From: Desulfobacterales bacterium
Lineage (GTDB): Bacteria; Desulfobacterota; Desulfobacteria; Desulfobacterales; SpSt-501
NCBI GenBank assembly: GCA_030834695.1
Contig: JAUQXK010000016.1
Location: forward strand, 1 to 43,334
DNA: 43,334 nucleotides
Direction: 5' to 3'
Shown in pieces: positions 16,148-24,017 of this stretch. How positions within the stretch are numbered: the first letter of the stretch is position 1; every line of letters begins with the position of its first letter. Under the pieces are notes generated by a model, which searched no databases, had not been told where the DNA came from, and saw only the letters and a program-made list of their open reading frames with translations. The position numbers and the translations under genes are program-made.

Positions 16148-16376
16148 CGGTCGGCGCCGGGCGGGCCTTGGAACGTTTCGGCTCGGCCAGGCAATACGTC
16201 GGTTCGCTGTCGGGCCCGCAGAGAAAGGAGGCGTCCATGCGTTCCAAAACCCCCTCGGCCACCCGCCGCTCGAGCTCCTCGCGGGTCCCCAGGTGATGCC
16301 CGGGATAATAGACGCCGCGCTTCATCTTGGCCAGGATCGGATCGGGTACGGGTGTTTGCTGCGAGTCGGCGGGCAT
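16131..16376 (-). CDS. Small conserved-looking hypothetical protein
   Basis: 81 residues, soluble and charged, with PDPILAKMKRGVYYPGHHLGTREELERRV and two cysteines in SFLCGPDSEPTYCLAEP. It starts 4 bases after the aldolase stop and overlaps the membrane protein by 17 bases, which supports translation. I do not recognise the family. Confidence 0.6.
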   Translation of the reverse strand: MPADSQQTPVPDPILAKMKRGVYYPGHHLGTREELERRVAEGVLERMDASFLCGPDSEPTYCLAEPKRSKARPAPTDETQR

Positions 16377-16380
16377 GGGG

Positions 16381-17136
16381 TCACTCCCGCCGGGCCGATG
16401 TCCGCGCTGCCAGCGCGGACTGGGCCAAATAGTTCAGGTCGGTGCCCATGCCGATCAACGTGTACCCCTGCCGCAGGTAGTCCCGGGCCGATTCGGGGTC
16501 CGAACAGTAGATGCCGAGCTTCAGTCCGGCCGTGAGCGTGGCGTCGCGCACCTTGCGGATGGCGGCCTGGACCTCGGGGTCCTGGACCTGGCCGGGCTTG
16601 CCCATGCTGGCCGAAAGATCATAGGGCCCCACGAAAATCGCGTCGATTCCGGGTACGGCGGCAATCGCGTCGATGTGGTTGACGGCCTCGATGTGTTCGG
16701 CTTGGACGATGGCCGCGATCTGGCGGTTGGCGCCGGCCACGTAGTCCTGGAATCCGACCCCGTAGCGCTGGGCGCGCGCGAGGCCCATGCCGCGGGTCCC
16801 CTCCGGTGCATAGCGGCAGGCGCGCTGGACGCGGGCGGCGACCTCGGGCGAATTGACCAGCGGCACCAGCACGCCGGCCGCTCCGATGTCGAGCGCCTTC
16901 TTGATCCAGACTTCCTCGTTGGACGGCACGCGCACGACGCAGGGGCAGCGCCGGCCGACCGCCTGGAGCATCCGCTGGGCCGTCAAGACGTCATAGGGTC
17001 CGTGTTCGGTGTCGAGGATGAGCCAGTCGTAGCCCACCTCCGCAAACAGCTCGGCCGATTCGGGGCACGGCAGGCAGATAAAGGCGCCGACGAACGCGTC
17101 GCCGCGGGTCAAGCGCGTCTTGAAATCGGTCAACAT
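16381..17136 (-). CDS. HpcH/HpaI family aldolase (class II, metal-dependent)
   Basis: A 251-residue pyruvate-type aldolase. The catalytic His45 (DTEHGPYD), Arg70 (VVRVPS), metal ligand Glu148 (IVQAEHIEAV) and metal ligand Asp174 (FVGPYDLSASMG) fall almost exactly at the positions known in HpaI (His45, Arg70, Glu149, Asp175). The family cleaves 4-hydroxy-2-oxo acids to pyruvate and an aldehyde, or does related chemistry on 2-keto-3-deoxy sugars. It is 16 bases downstream of the DUF2520 gene and 4 bases upstream of the small hypothetical gene. Substrate unknown. Confidence 0.92.
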   Translation of the reverse strand: MLTDFKTRLTRGDAFVGAFICLPCPESAELFAEVGYDWLILDTEHGPYDVLTAQRMLQAVGRRCPCVVRVPSNEEVWIKKALDIGAAGVLVPLVNSPEVAARVQRACRYAPEGTRGMGLARAQRYGVGFQDYVAGANRQIAAIVQAEHIEAVNHIDAIAAVPGIDAIFVGPYDLSASMGKPGQVQDPEVQAAIRKVRDATLTAGLKLGIYCSDPESARDYLRQGYTLIGMGTDLNYLAQSALAARTSARRE

Positions 17137-17152
17137 GGCAGCCCTCGCCGGT

Positions 17153-18010
17153 CTAATGTTTCAGCAACGCCTGCATTTCCTCGGCCCGGTCGGCCGTCAG
17201 GGAGCCCTTGTCCTGCCCGATGGGAATCGTGAACCCCCCGAGTTCCTTGTAAAGCGGCAGCAGCTCGGGTGCGTATTTTTCGAGCGCGGCCAGATGCCGG
17301 CGGATGGTGGCGACATCACCGCGGGCGATCGGGCCGGTGAGGCACTTGGGGAAGCCGACCGTTTCGATGTTGGCCAGGGTTCCGCGCAGCAGGGGCATGT
17401 ACGCCTTGATGGCGTCGGCCGGCGTCTTGCCGAAGTTGCGCCAGAGGTCGGTCGCCAGCTTGATGATGGTGGTGAAATAGTTGCAGGCGATGGCGGCGGC
17501 CGCGTGGTAGAGCACCTTGTCTTCGGAGGTCAGATAAACGATGTCGCCCTTGAGGGCCCGCGCCATTTCGGTCAGGGTGGTTTTGAGCGGCTCCTCGGCC
17601 TCGATGGCGAAGGTCGAGCCGGGCAGGTTGGCGATGGCCTGCTCGATCCCGGCGAAGGTCTGGCACGGGTGGATTGAGCCCACCCGGGCGCCCTGTTGCC
17701 GGGCGGCCTCCAGCGACTGCACCGTGCTCGCTCCGCTGCAGTGCACCGCCATCTGATGCGGCCGCCATTTCAGCTCGGAACTCACGCGGGGGATGAAGTC
17801 ATCCGCGGTGGTGATGAACACCACATCGACCGTATCGGCCAGATCCTGGGCGGTCTTGAAAACCCGGCATCCGGGCACCAGGCGTGCGAACCGCTCCGCC
17901 GCCGCCGGGCTGATGTCCGCCACGGCGGCCACCGCATAGCCCTGCTCGGACAACCGGACGCCAAAGGTGGTGCCGACCGGTCCGGCCCCGATGAAACCCA
18001 ATTTCAGCAT
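17153..18010 (-). CDS. Rossmann-fold protein with DUF2520 domain
   Basis: 285 residues. The N-terminal NAD(P)-binding domain starts LGFIGAGPVGTTFGVRL (GxGxxG) and has VFITTADDFI, as in ProC-like dehydrogenases. The C-terminal helical DUF2520 half includes IHPCQTF (near 120), HAAAAIACNYFTTI (near 175) and RGTLANIE. It resembles a pyrroline-5-carboxylate or ketopantoate reductase-like enzyme, but the family has no settled activity. It shares an operon with the HpcH/HpaI aldolase. The ATG at 18010 has GAGGAGG upstream. Confidence 0.85.
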   Translation of the reverse strand: MLKLGFIGAGPVGTTFGVRLSEQGYAVAAVADISPAAAERFARLVPGCRVFKTAQDLADTVDVVFITTADDFIPRVSSELKWRPHQMAVHCSGASTVQSLEAARQQGARVGSIHPCQTFAGIEQAIANLPGSTFAIEAEEPLKTTLTEMARALKGDIVYLTSEDKVLYHAAAAIACNYFTTIIKLATDLWRNFGKTPADAIKAYMPLLRGTLANIETVGFPKCLTGPIARGDVATIRRHLAALEKYAPELLPLYKELGGFTIPIGQDKGSLTADRAEEMQALLKH

Positions 18011-18082
18011 GTGTCTGCCTCCTCAAGCATCATCGGGCATCCCCGGCTCGGGACGCCCGATGTCGAACGGCCTGCGCCGCAT

Positions 18083-18526
18083 TTATTTGAACATCTTGCC
18101 GACGGCCTGGCCGTAGTCCTGGCAGGCGCGCTGGCCGTCCGGCGCGCTGACGACCGGCTCCTTCAAGTTGAGGGCGCCGAGGTTCACCATGTCCATTTTA
18201 AAGACGTGCTGCATGGTGTCGTAGATCATCTGCGCCGATTCGCCGCTGTGCGTGGAGGAACCGAAGGCCCCACCCATTTTGCCGACCAGATTGGCTTTTT
18301 CGGCGATGAACAGGAAGGTCTTCATGCCGGCGGTGATGTCCTTGTGATACGTCGGACAGCCGAAGACATAGCCGTCATAGCCGGCTAGCCCTTTCTCGTC
18401 CCGGATGTCGGCGACCTTCTTCACGTCGGCGGCGTGGCCCGCGAAACGGATTCCCTCGGCAACGTACTCCGCCATTTTCTCCGTGCTGCCCGCCCGGCTT
18501 ACATATGCGACCAATACCTTCTTCAT
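18083..18526 (-). CDS. Flavodoxin
   Basis: 147 residues with the flavodoxin fold. The FMN phosphate loop is SRAGSTEKMAEYVAEGI (10-26), the second loop is FGCPTYHKDIT (55-65) and the third is FGSSTHSGES (88-97). It is an electron-transfer protein, possibly partnering one of the reductases in this region. The ATG at 18526 follows AAAGGAGG. The 72-base gap to the DUF2520 gene holds a GC-rich hairpin (18031-18062) without a T-tract. Confidence 0.92.
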   Translation of the reverse strand: MKKVLVAYVSRAGSTEKMAEYVAEGIRFAGHAADVKKVADIRDEKGLAGYDGYVFGCPTYHKDITAGMKTFLFIAEKANLVGKMGGAFGSSTHSGESAQMIYDTMQHVFKMDMVNLGALNLKEPVVSAPDGQRACQDYGQAVGKMFK

Positions 18527-18594
18527 ACAGCGCCCTCCTTTGGCCTAAATGGCACGATCGGGCTGGAATCTCAAGCCCGGCCCAAACCGATCGA

Positions 18595-18879
18595 TTACTT
18601 TTTCCCGACCAGTTGATCGAAGATCTCCACCTCGATGGCCGGACAGGTGGTGAAGGCAATTCCCGTCAGCCTTGCGAGGGCCACGGAAGCCTTGACGGCA
18701 TCCTCGATGCTCGGGAGCTGGACGCAGATCATGAGGTCGTATTCGCCCAACAGCACGTGCATGGCGTTGACCTCACCGCCCATTTTCTTGATTTCGGCGA
18801 CCGCCGCCTGAGTTCGCTCCGCACTGATTTTCTGGATGGATTCGGGGGTGTATCTGCCGAACATGAAATAGGTTGCCAT
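18595..18879 (-). CDS. GYD domain-containing protein
   Basis: 94-residue small ferredoxin-like-fold protein. It has GRYTPESIQKI, EIKKMGGEVNAMHVLLGEYDLMICVQLPS and GIAFTTCPAIEVEIFDQLV, where the family name motif GYD reads GEYD. GYD proteins are of unknown function and often sit next to redox genes. AAAGGAGG lies 5 bases upstream of the ATG. It is 68 bases upstream of the flavodoxin gene, with which it may be co-transcribed. Confidence 0.88.
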   Translation of the reverse strand: MATYFMFGRYTPESIQKISAERTQAAVAEIKKMGGEVNAMHVLLGEYDLMICVQLPSIEDAVKASVALARLTGIAFTTCPAIEVEIFDQLVGKK

Positions 18880-19001
18880 GCGCCCCTCCTTTGGGTCGTC
18901 GGGTTAAGAGTTGCTTGACCAGCCGTTCAATGCCATCGCTGGGATGAGTCCTGGACCCTGTCGAGCGGCCGGATCCTGAGGCTGTCCGGCTCCTCTCCCT
19001 A

Positions 19002-20585
19002 TCAGAAACCGACGGCCTGCCCGTCCTTGCGCCGGTCCGAAGCGGCTGCGTAGCCGTCGGCCAGCCGCCAGATCAGCTGCCCGCCGCCGAAGAGCGATTC
19101 GGGTGCGTCGGTGGTCACCGAATGGCCGCGCCGGCGCAGACCCTCCGCCACCGCCGGCGCAAAACCGGCTTCGAGCTGCACGCTGCCGTCGGCGGAAACG
19201 TGCCAGCGCGGAGCGTCGCAGGCGGTCTGGGGGTTCTGGCCGTAGTCGAAAATCCGGGTCATCATCTGCACGTGCCCCTGGGGCTGCATGTGGGCTCCCA
19301 TGACGCCGAAGCTCATGAGCGCCCGGCCGTCCCGGGTGACGAAGCCCGGAATGATGGTGTGGAACGGGCGCTTGCCGCCGGCCACGCAGTTGGGATGGCC
19401 GTTCTCCAAAACGAATCCCAGGCCGCGATTCTGCAGGGCGATGCCGGTGCCGGGCACCACCACGCCGGAGCCGAACCCCATGTAGTTGGATTGGATGAAG
19501 GAGACCATCATACCGGATTCGTCGGCGGCGGTCAGGAAGACCGTGCCGCCGCCGGACGGCGATGGGCCGGGCGGCGCGGCGGTCCGGTCCATGCGGATCG
19601 CCGCCGCCCGGGTCGCCAGCGCGTCGGCGCGCAGCAGGTCGCCGGGCGGCATGGGCATGTGATCGATGTCGGCAACCTGGCGGAACACGTCGGCGAAGGC
19701 GCTTTTCATGGCCTCGATCTGCAGGTGGATGCTGTCGACGGAATCGACCGGAAACCGCTCCAGGTCGAAATGGCGCAGGACCCCCAGGGCGATGAGCGCC
19801 GCAATCCCCTGGCCGTTCGGCGGGATCTCGTGCAAGGTGACCCCCCGGTACTCGACGGCCAGCGGTTCGACCCAATCGGCGGCATGCCGGGCCAGGTCGT
19901 CCAACGTCAGGGCGCCGCCCTCGGCCGCCGCGCAGGCCGCCATCCGGCGAGCGATCGGCCCGCGGTAGAACGATTCGCCGCGGCTGGCCGCGATTTCGGC
20001 GAGGGTGTCGGCCTGGGCCGGGCAGCGGAACAGTTCGCCGGGCTGCGGGGCCCGGCCACCCGGGAAAAAGGTGCGGTTGATCTCGGCAAAGTGCGGGTAA
20101 AGCGCTTGGGCCTGCTGCCAGCGCCGGGCCGTGATCGGCGATACCGGGAAGCCGCCGCGCGCATAGGCGATGGCCGGCTGGAACAGCTCCGCAAACGGAC
20201 GCTTTCCGAAGCGGTCGGATAGGGCCGCCCAGGCGGCCACGGCACCGGGCACCGTAACGGTGTCCCAGCCCAGCGCCGGCATCGCGGGCCTGCCGGCAAA
20301 ATGCTGCGGCGACCATGCCTGCGGCGACCGGCCGGAGCTGTTCAGGCCGTGAAGGGCGTTTCCGTCCCAGAGGATGGCAAAAGCGTCGCTGCCGATGCCG
20401 TTGCTGGTCGGCTCGACCACGGTGAGCGCAATGGCGGCCGCGAGGGCCGCGTCCACGGCGTTGCCGCCGGCGAGCAGCATGCGCAGCCCGGCCTGCGCGG
20501 CCAGGGGCTGAGAGGTGGCCACCGCGTTGCGCGCCAAGACCGGCATTCGACGAGAAGGATAGGGGAAGTCCCAGGAAAACGTCAT
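19002..20585 (-). CDS. ggt: Gamma-glutamyltransferase family protein, cytoplasmic type
   Basis: 527-residue Ntn hydrolase precursor. The large-subunit half includes GGNAVDAALAAAIALTVVEP (near 40-59) and GIGSDAFAILWDG. The predicted autocleavage and nucleophile Thr is Thr348 in GGGTVFLTAADE, followed by VSFIQSNYMGFGSG and the C-terminal half. It has no signal peptide, so unlike periplasmic Ggt it is probably cytoplasmic, like the YwrD/acylase-type branch. It hydrolyses or transfers gamma-glutamyl or similar acyl groups; whether glutathione is the substrate is uncertain. It is the sole gene between two gaps of 104 and 122 bases. Confidence 0.88.
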   Translation of the reverse strand: MTFSWDFPYPSRRMPVLARNAVATSQPLAAQAGLRMLLAGGNAVDAALAAAIALTVVEPTSNGIGSDAFAILWDGNALHGLNSSGRSPQAWSPQHFAGRPAMPALGWDTVTVPGAVAAWAALSDRFGKRPFAELFQPAIAYARGGFPVSPITARRWQQAQALYPHFAEINRTFFPGGRAPQPGELFRCPAQADTLAEIAASRGESFYRGPIARRMAACAAAEGGALTLDDLARHAADWVEPLAVEYRGVTLHEIPPNGQGIAALIALGVLRHFDLERFPVDSVDSIHLQIEAMKSAFADVFRQVADIDHMPMPPGDLLRADALATRAAAIRMDRTAAPPGPSPSGGGTVFLTAADESGMMVSFIQSNYMGFGSGVVVPGTGIALQNRGLGFVLENGHPNCVAGGKRPFHTIIPGFVTRDGRALMSFGVMGAHMQPQGHVQMMTRIFDYGQNPQTACDAPRWHVSADGSVQLEAGFAPAVAEGLRRRGHSVTTDAPESLFGGGQLIWRLADGYAAASDRRKDGQAVGF

Positions 20586-20689
20586 GGTGTCTGCCTCTCT
20601 GGAAGAAGATGCTTACAGACAATCGTCGCAAAGGTCAATTTGAAAGAGGCCCCGGATGTCTGCGGGTGCCGGGAGGACGCGTGGGGAGT

Positions 20690-21067
20690 TCAATCGATGA
20701 ACTCGGCGATCACGCTGTGCTTGCGCTTGATCTCGTCGATCATGCGGTCCTCGCGCCGCAGTTTGACGATGGCGCGGACGATCAGGTAGGCGCCCAGGGC
20801 CAGCAGCAGGGCGTTGATCACCATCACGACGATGAACAAGTGCAGGACGTCGAGAATCTCATAGTAGCGCGATGTGGCCACCAGCACGCCTAAGATCGAC
20901 AGCGGGATGGCAAAAACCGCGATGCCGGTTCGCAGGCTGGCGAGCGAGGTTCTTTTTTCCGCCAGGATCAACTGGACCTCGTTGATGATGATCCCCGGCG
21001 GGCAGGAATCCGCACGCGGTTCATCCGCCGCGGCATCGCGACCGTCGGCTGGAGGGTCGGCTGCCAT
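20690..21067 (-). CDS. DUF202-like small membrane protein
   Basis: 125 residues. After a polar N-terminus comes NEVQLILAEKRTSLASLRTGIAVF, which matches the LAxERTxLAxxRTG signature of YidH/DUF202 proteins. Two helices follow (FAIPLSILGVLVATSRYY and LFIVVMVINALLLALGAYLIV) and a charged tail (KLRREDRMIDEIKRKH). Function is unknown. Only one base separates its ATG from the stop of the SIMPL gene (TAA-c-ATG), so the pair is translationally coupled. Confidence 0.78.
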   Translation of the reverse strand: MAADPPADGRDAAADEPRADSCPPGIIINEVQLILAEKRTSLASLRTGIAVFAIPLSILGVLVATSRYYEILDVLHLFIVVMVINALLLALGAYLIVRAIVKLRREDRMIDEIKRKHSVIAEFID

Positions 21068-21068
21068 G

Positions 21069-21842
21069 TTACTTCTGCGGGCCGACCAGGCGGAAGCGCA
21101 CCTGCACCCCGGCGCTGACCTGGACCTGGCCGGGTTGGATCGGAGTGCCGGCGGCGGACGGTGCGGCCAGCCGCCGCTCCGCGGGATAGGACACCGGACC
21201 GCTTTCTTCGCGGACCTCGATCACCTCGCCCACCTGCAGGTTGAGCGCGGCGGCCAAGGCTTCGGCCTTGCTGCGGGCCTCCTGGGCCCCCAGCTGCAGG
21301 GCCTTTTGACGGTACTTGAGATCGTCGCGGAGGTCGAACGTCAGGCCGTTGAGCTGGTTGGCACCCGCGGCAATGCCGGCATCGATCACTCCGCCGACGC
21401 GCTCCAGGTCGTCGATGTGCACCCGCACCGTATTGGCGGCGCGGTAGCCGACGATGCGCGGGGCTTCCGGGTCCTGGCCGGTCCGGGGGGCGGGGTGGGA
21501 ATAGACCGGTTGGAGGGAGAGCCCGGCGGTGCGGATCTTCTCATCCGGGATGCCCTGCGCCTTGATGTCTTTGATGACCCGCTGCATGATCTGCCCAATC
21601 TGTTTCTGGGCGTCCTGGGCCTGCTTGCTCTCGACCACGGCGCCGAGGCTCACCGTGGCACGGTCGGGCGTTGCCGCCACCTCCGCGTTTCCGCTGACGG
21701 CGATGACCGGAACGCCCGGCCCTGCGACCGGACCGCTCTGGGCCATGGCCGCCGCGGCGAGCATCCAGGCGACCAGCGCAGCGGCCGCGGCCACGCCTAT
21801 CGAAAGCGATCGTTGGGGGGACATGCTTTTCAACGGTTTCAT
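21069..21842 (-). CDS. SIMPL (DUF541) domain periplasmic protein
   Basis: 257 residues. An N-terminal signal sequence (SLSIGVAAAAALVAWMLAAAAMAQS) is followed by the SIMPL domain, with VSGNAEVAATPDRATVSLGAV (near 50) and VRVHIDDLERVGGVIDAGIAAGANQLNGL (near 145-170). This places it in the outer-membrane-stress-associated YggE-like family, whose biochemical role is unclear. I start at the ATG 21842, which has AGAGGAA upstream and leads directly into the signal peptide, not at the earlier in-frame ATG 21932. Confidence 0.88.
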   Translation of the reverse strand: MKPLKSMSPQRSLSIGVAAAAALVAWMLAAAAMAQSGPVAGPGVPVIAVSGNAEVAATPDRATVSLGAVVESKQAQDAQKQIGQIMQRVIKDIKAQGIPDEKIRTAGLSLQPVYSHPAPRTGQDPEAPRIVGYRAANTVRVHIDDLERVGGVIDAGIAAGANQLNGLTFDLRDDLKYRQKALQLGAQEARSKAEALAAALNLQVGEVIEVREESGPVSYPAERRLAAPSAAGTPIQPGQVQVSAGVQVRFRLVGPQK

Positions 21843-21966
21843 GACGGGTTCCTCTCCGCTGGGGGTGTACCGATCGGCAGCGCCAAAGTAAGCATGAAAT
21901 CCGCCGACGCCAGCCCATGATCGTGCGTTCACTGCCGCATACCCCGCCCGGTCGGACCGAGGCGTG

Positions 21967-22539
21967 TCAGGCGGCGGGACGGCCGGTCAGGCGGTTCGCC
22001 AGCATTTCCACATCGCGCCAGACATAGCGCAGCGACGCGATATCCACCCCGCCGGGCATGCGCTTGATTTGGCGCGCCACCACGTCTCCCTTGAACCGGT
22101 CGTAAAAGCCTCGGGCCGCCTGGTTGGCTTCAAAGACCCAGAGGTGGAGCGGCCACCCCGGTTCCATCGACCTCAGCCAGCGCGCGGCTTCGGCGAAAAG
22201 CCGTCGGCCCAGCCCTCGTCCGTGGATATCGGGGCGCACATGCAGATTGTCCAGGCAGGCCCCCCATTCGGGTTCCTCATCAAGCAGGAGGCATACGAAT
22301 CCGGCGAGGCCCCGAGACGCCTCGGCCAGGAGGATGAGGCGGCGATTCCTGCCGGACGGCGACAGGCGTTTTTTCCACAGCTCCAGCCGCTCGGCGGCGA
22401 TCGCACCATCCAGATACGAGTCGGGCAAGATGCCGCGGTAGGCGTGGCGCCAGCTGGCGGTGTGAAGGGCGGCAATGCCTGTGCCGTCAGACGCATCGGC
22501 CGATCGAAAGGCGATGGAATCATCCGGGAGGTCGATCAT
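21967..22539 (-). CDS. GNAT family N-acetyltransferase
   Basis: 190 residues with the GNAT fold. The start of the core is IAALHTASWRHAYRGILPDSYLD, beta-4 is ACLDNLHVRPDIHGRGLGRRL (the acetyl-CoA pyrophosphate loop reads HGRGLGRR, canonical Q/RxxGxG/A), and LWVFEANQAARGFYDRF is the C-terminal motif. The acceptor is unknown. The ATG at 22539 lies inside the end of the Ntn-hydrolase gene (20-base overlap) and has no good ribosome binding site, so it is probably translated by coupling. Confidence 0.9.
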   Translation of the reverse strand: MIDLPDDSIAFRSADASDGTGIAALHTASWRHAYRGILPDSYLDGAIAAERLELWKKRLSPSGRNRRLILLAEASRGLAGFVCLLLDEEPEWGACLDNLHVRPDIHGRGLGRRLFAEAARWLRSMEPGWPLHLWVFEANQAARGFYDRFKGDVVARQIKRMPGGVDIASLRYVWRDVEMLANRLTGRPAA

Positions 22540-23425
22540 GGCAGAGTTCGCTGTCCAATGGAATTCGGTCGCGGTCCCCGCTGAGGGCCGCCTCGACGGA
22601 AATGCGGCAGACCTGCTCGGGTTCGCCGGGGTCGGCGGTTTTGAGGTAAAGCTGCGGGCTGCCGGCGGCCGGCACGGATACCAGCCAGGTGGCCAGGGTG
22701 CGTTTATGGGCAGGGCTGGCTCCGGTGCGCCAGATGCTGTTGTCGGGCCCGGCGACGGCGTCTGCGCTGAAACGGATGAAATCGTCGACGGTAAACGGCG
22801 CCGGAGGGTCTTTCAGCAGCTCGCTCATGCGGGCATAGCGCTGCGTGCTGCTGGCACCGGGTTTCCGTTTGAGATCCGGCGGATCGAGGATGCAGTAGTG
22901 GTTCGTGTGGAGCAGCGTGCCGGCATCCTGGCGGCGGACCGAACGCCTGCCTTCGGCCGCAACCTCGATCCAGGCGATCTCCTTGCGGTCGCCGGCCAGA
23001 TAAAACACCGGGCGGCGCAGCAGCTTGATCTGGTTCAGCAACTCGTCGACGCTCGCACACGTGGTCAGAAAAAAGCTCATCAACTCTTTTTTCTGGCGGG
23101 CTGCTTTTCGCTGGGTGCCGGGCACCTGGCTGGCCGTGGCGCTGACGATGACGAGGCCCTTTTCGTTCACCCCGGCCTTGACGCCGGGCTCGGCTCCGCC
23201 GACCGCTTTCAGGAGGAGCGCCCGGTATCCCTGCGCCGGTCTCAGGACGGACAGCTCCTGGCGGTGATCCGGGGTCCAGTCGCGGTTCTTGGCGACCAGC
23301 GTGCCTCCGCCCTCGACCGCCGTTCCGGCGGCGCCCCACAGGGTGCAGGCTGCCGCCGGCTGCGAACCGAGCAGCCACAGGAAGACCCCCATCCACGCCC
23401 ATCGGCTCCGGCCCGGTTTCGGCAT
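22520..23425 (-). CDS. Secreted Ntn hydrolase, C45/choloylglycine hydrolase-like
   Basis: 301 residues. The signal peptide (SRWAWMGVFLWLLGSQPAAA) is followed directly by Cys27 in ACTLWGAAGTAVEGGGTLVAKNRDW. In this superfamily the nucleophile is an N-terminal Cys and NRDW a signature, so signal-peptide removal itself would expose the catalytic Cys27. A downstream pattern, VNEKGLVIVSATAS and LHTNHYCI, fits the acyl-transferase/penicillin-V-acylase fold. It likely hydrolyses an amide or acyl conjugate in the periplasm. AAAC is a weak lipobox alternative. The gene overlaps GNAT and follows the PPC protein by 24 bases. Confidence 0.85.
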   Translation of the reverse strand: MPKPGRSRWAWMGVFLWLLGSQPAAACTLWGAAGTAVEGGGTLVAKNRDWTPDHRQELSVLRPAQGYRALLLKAVGGAEPGVKAGVNEKGLVIVSATASQVPGTQRKAARQKKELMSFFLTTCASVDELLNQIKLLRRPVFYLAGDRKEIAWIEVAAEGRRSVRRQDAGTLLHTNHYCILDPPDLKRKPGASSTQRYARMSELLKDPPAPFTVDDFIRFSADAVAGPDNSIWRTGASPAHKRTLATWLVSVPAAGSPQLYLKTADPGEPEQVCRISVEAALSGDRDRIPLDSELCHDRPPG

Positions 23426-23449
23426 GCTGTTTCCCTTCGGCCCGCCGGT

Positions 23450-23941
23450 TCAGGCGGCTTGGCCCAGAAAAATATCCAGGGATTTGGAGTGCGGATCCAT
23501 GGCGGCATGGGCATGGTCCGCCCCCGCCACCAGAATCGCGACCACCACCTTGATGCCGCAGACGGTGCCCTCCGTCAGGTGGCCGCCCAGGGTGACCACG
23601 GTCTCGTTGTGGACCGTGGAGGCGGCGAAGTGGGCATGGATCTCCGTGCCCCCGTCGGCGCGGGGGGCGATCCATCCCGTCAAGGACACGAGTTCCATGG
23701 GCGCCGCGATTTCCAGGTAGAGGCGGTCCTCCGGGTTTACCGGGAATTTTTCCGGAAACACCCTCAAGTTTCGAAAAACCGCCTTTCGAAGGGCCCCCAG
23801 CCCTGAAACGAAAACCCCGGCTTGCACCCCCTCCGCCTGCACCCCCTCCGCGATGGCCTGCAACAGGTCCGATCCGGGCTTGATCCTGAATTGCAGGACG
23901 CGCTGGATCGGCGCTGAACCGATACATTCAATCGACGTCAC
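23450..23941 (-). CDS. PPC/DUF296 domain protein
   Basis: About 163 residues. The PPC (plants and prokaryotes conserved) fold is recognised from VFVSGLGALRKAVF, LYLEIAAPMELVSLTG, GTEIHAHFAAS and LGGHLTEGTVCGIKVVV. Bacterial PPC proteins are stand-alone trimers of unknown role; one metal-binding His cluster may be EIHAHF with GGHL. I chose the GTG at 23941 because GGGGAGG precedes it by 7 bases; the ATG at 23956 falls within that site. It contains a 15-base tandem duplication giving EGVQAEGVQA. It lies between the GntR regulator and the C45-type hydrolase. Confidence 0.85.
   Translation of the reverse strand: MTSIECIGSAPIQRVLQFRIKPGSDLLQAIAEGVQAEGVQAGVFVSGLGALRKAVFRNLRVFPEKFPVNPEDRLYLEIAAPMELVSLTGWIAPRADGGTEIHAHFAASTVHNETVVTLGGHLTEGTVCGIKVVVAILVAGADHAHAAMDPHSKSLDIFLGQAA
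23823..23852 (-). repeat. 15-base tandem duplication inside the PPC gene
   Basis: TGCACCCCCTCCGCC is present twice head to tail (23823-23837, 23838-23852; one mismatch at the last base), adding five residues in frame (EGVQA twice). It looks like a replication-slippage product. It is in frame, so the protein is intact. Confidence 0.85.
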
Positions 23942-23973
23942 TAAACACCTCCCCATCCGGACAAACCGGGATC

Positions 23974-24005
23974 ACATTCGAAATCCGAAGCACGAAATTC
24001 GAAAC
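23974..24005. repeat. Direct repeat flanking gntR, downstream copy
   Basis: ACATTCG...GACGAAATT-type A-rich sequence, 32 bases, 26 of 32 identical and in the same orientation as 24754-24785 on the other side of the regulator gene. It starts 32 bases after the PPC start codon region and ends 12 bases before the GntR stop. Short hexamer-based spacers of this kind (cgaaattcgaaac) recur in some Desulfobacterota genomes. Confidence 0.75.
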
Positions 24006-24017
24006 AAATTCCAATGG

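Noticed and set aside
18031-18062. GC-rich hairpin after the flavodoxin gene as a terminator
   Set aside because: The 8-bp stem is clear, but no T-tract follows on the minus strand; left unassigned.
18549-18565. TGGCAC-like sigma-54 promoter
   Set aside because: Only the first half fits, the GC element at the second half is wrong, and it points away from the nearest gene.
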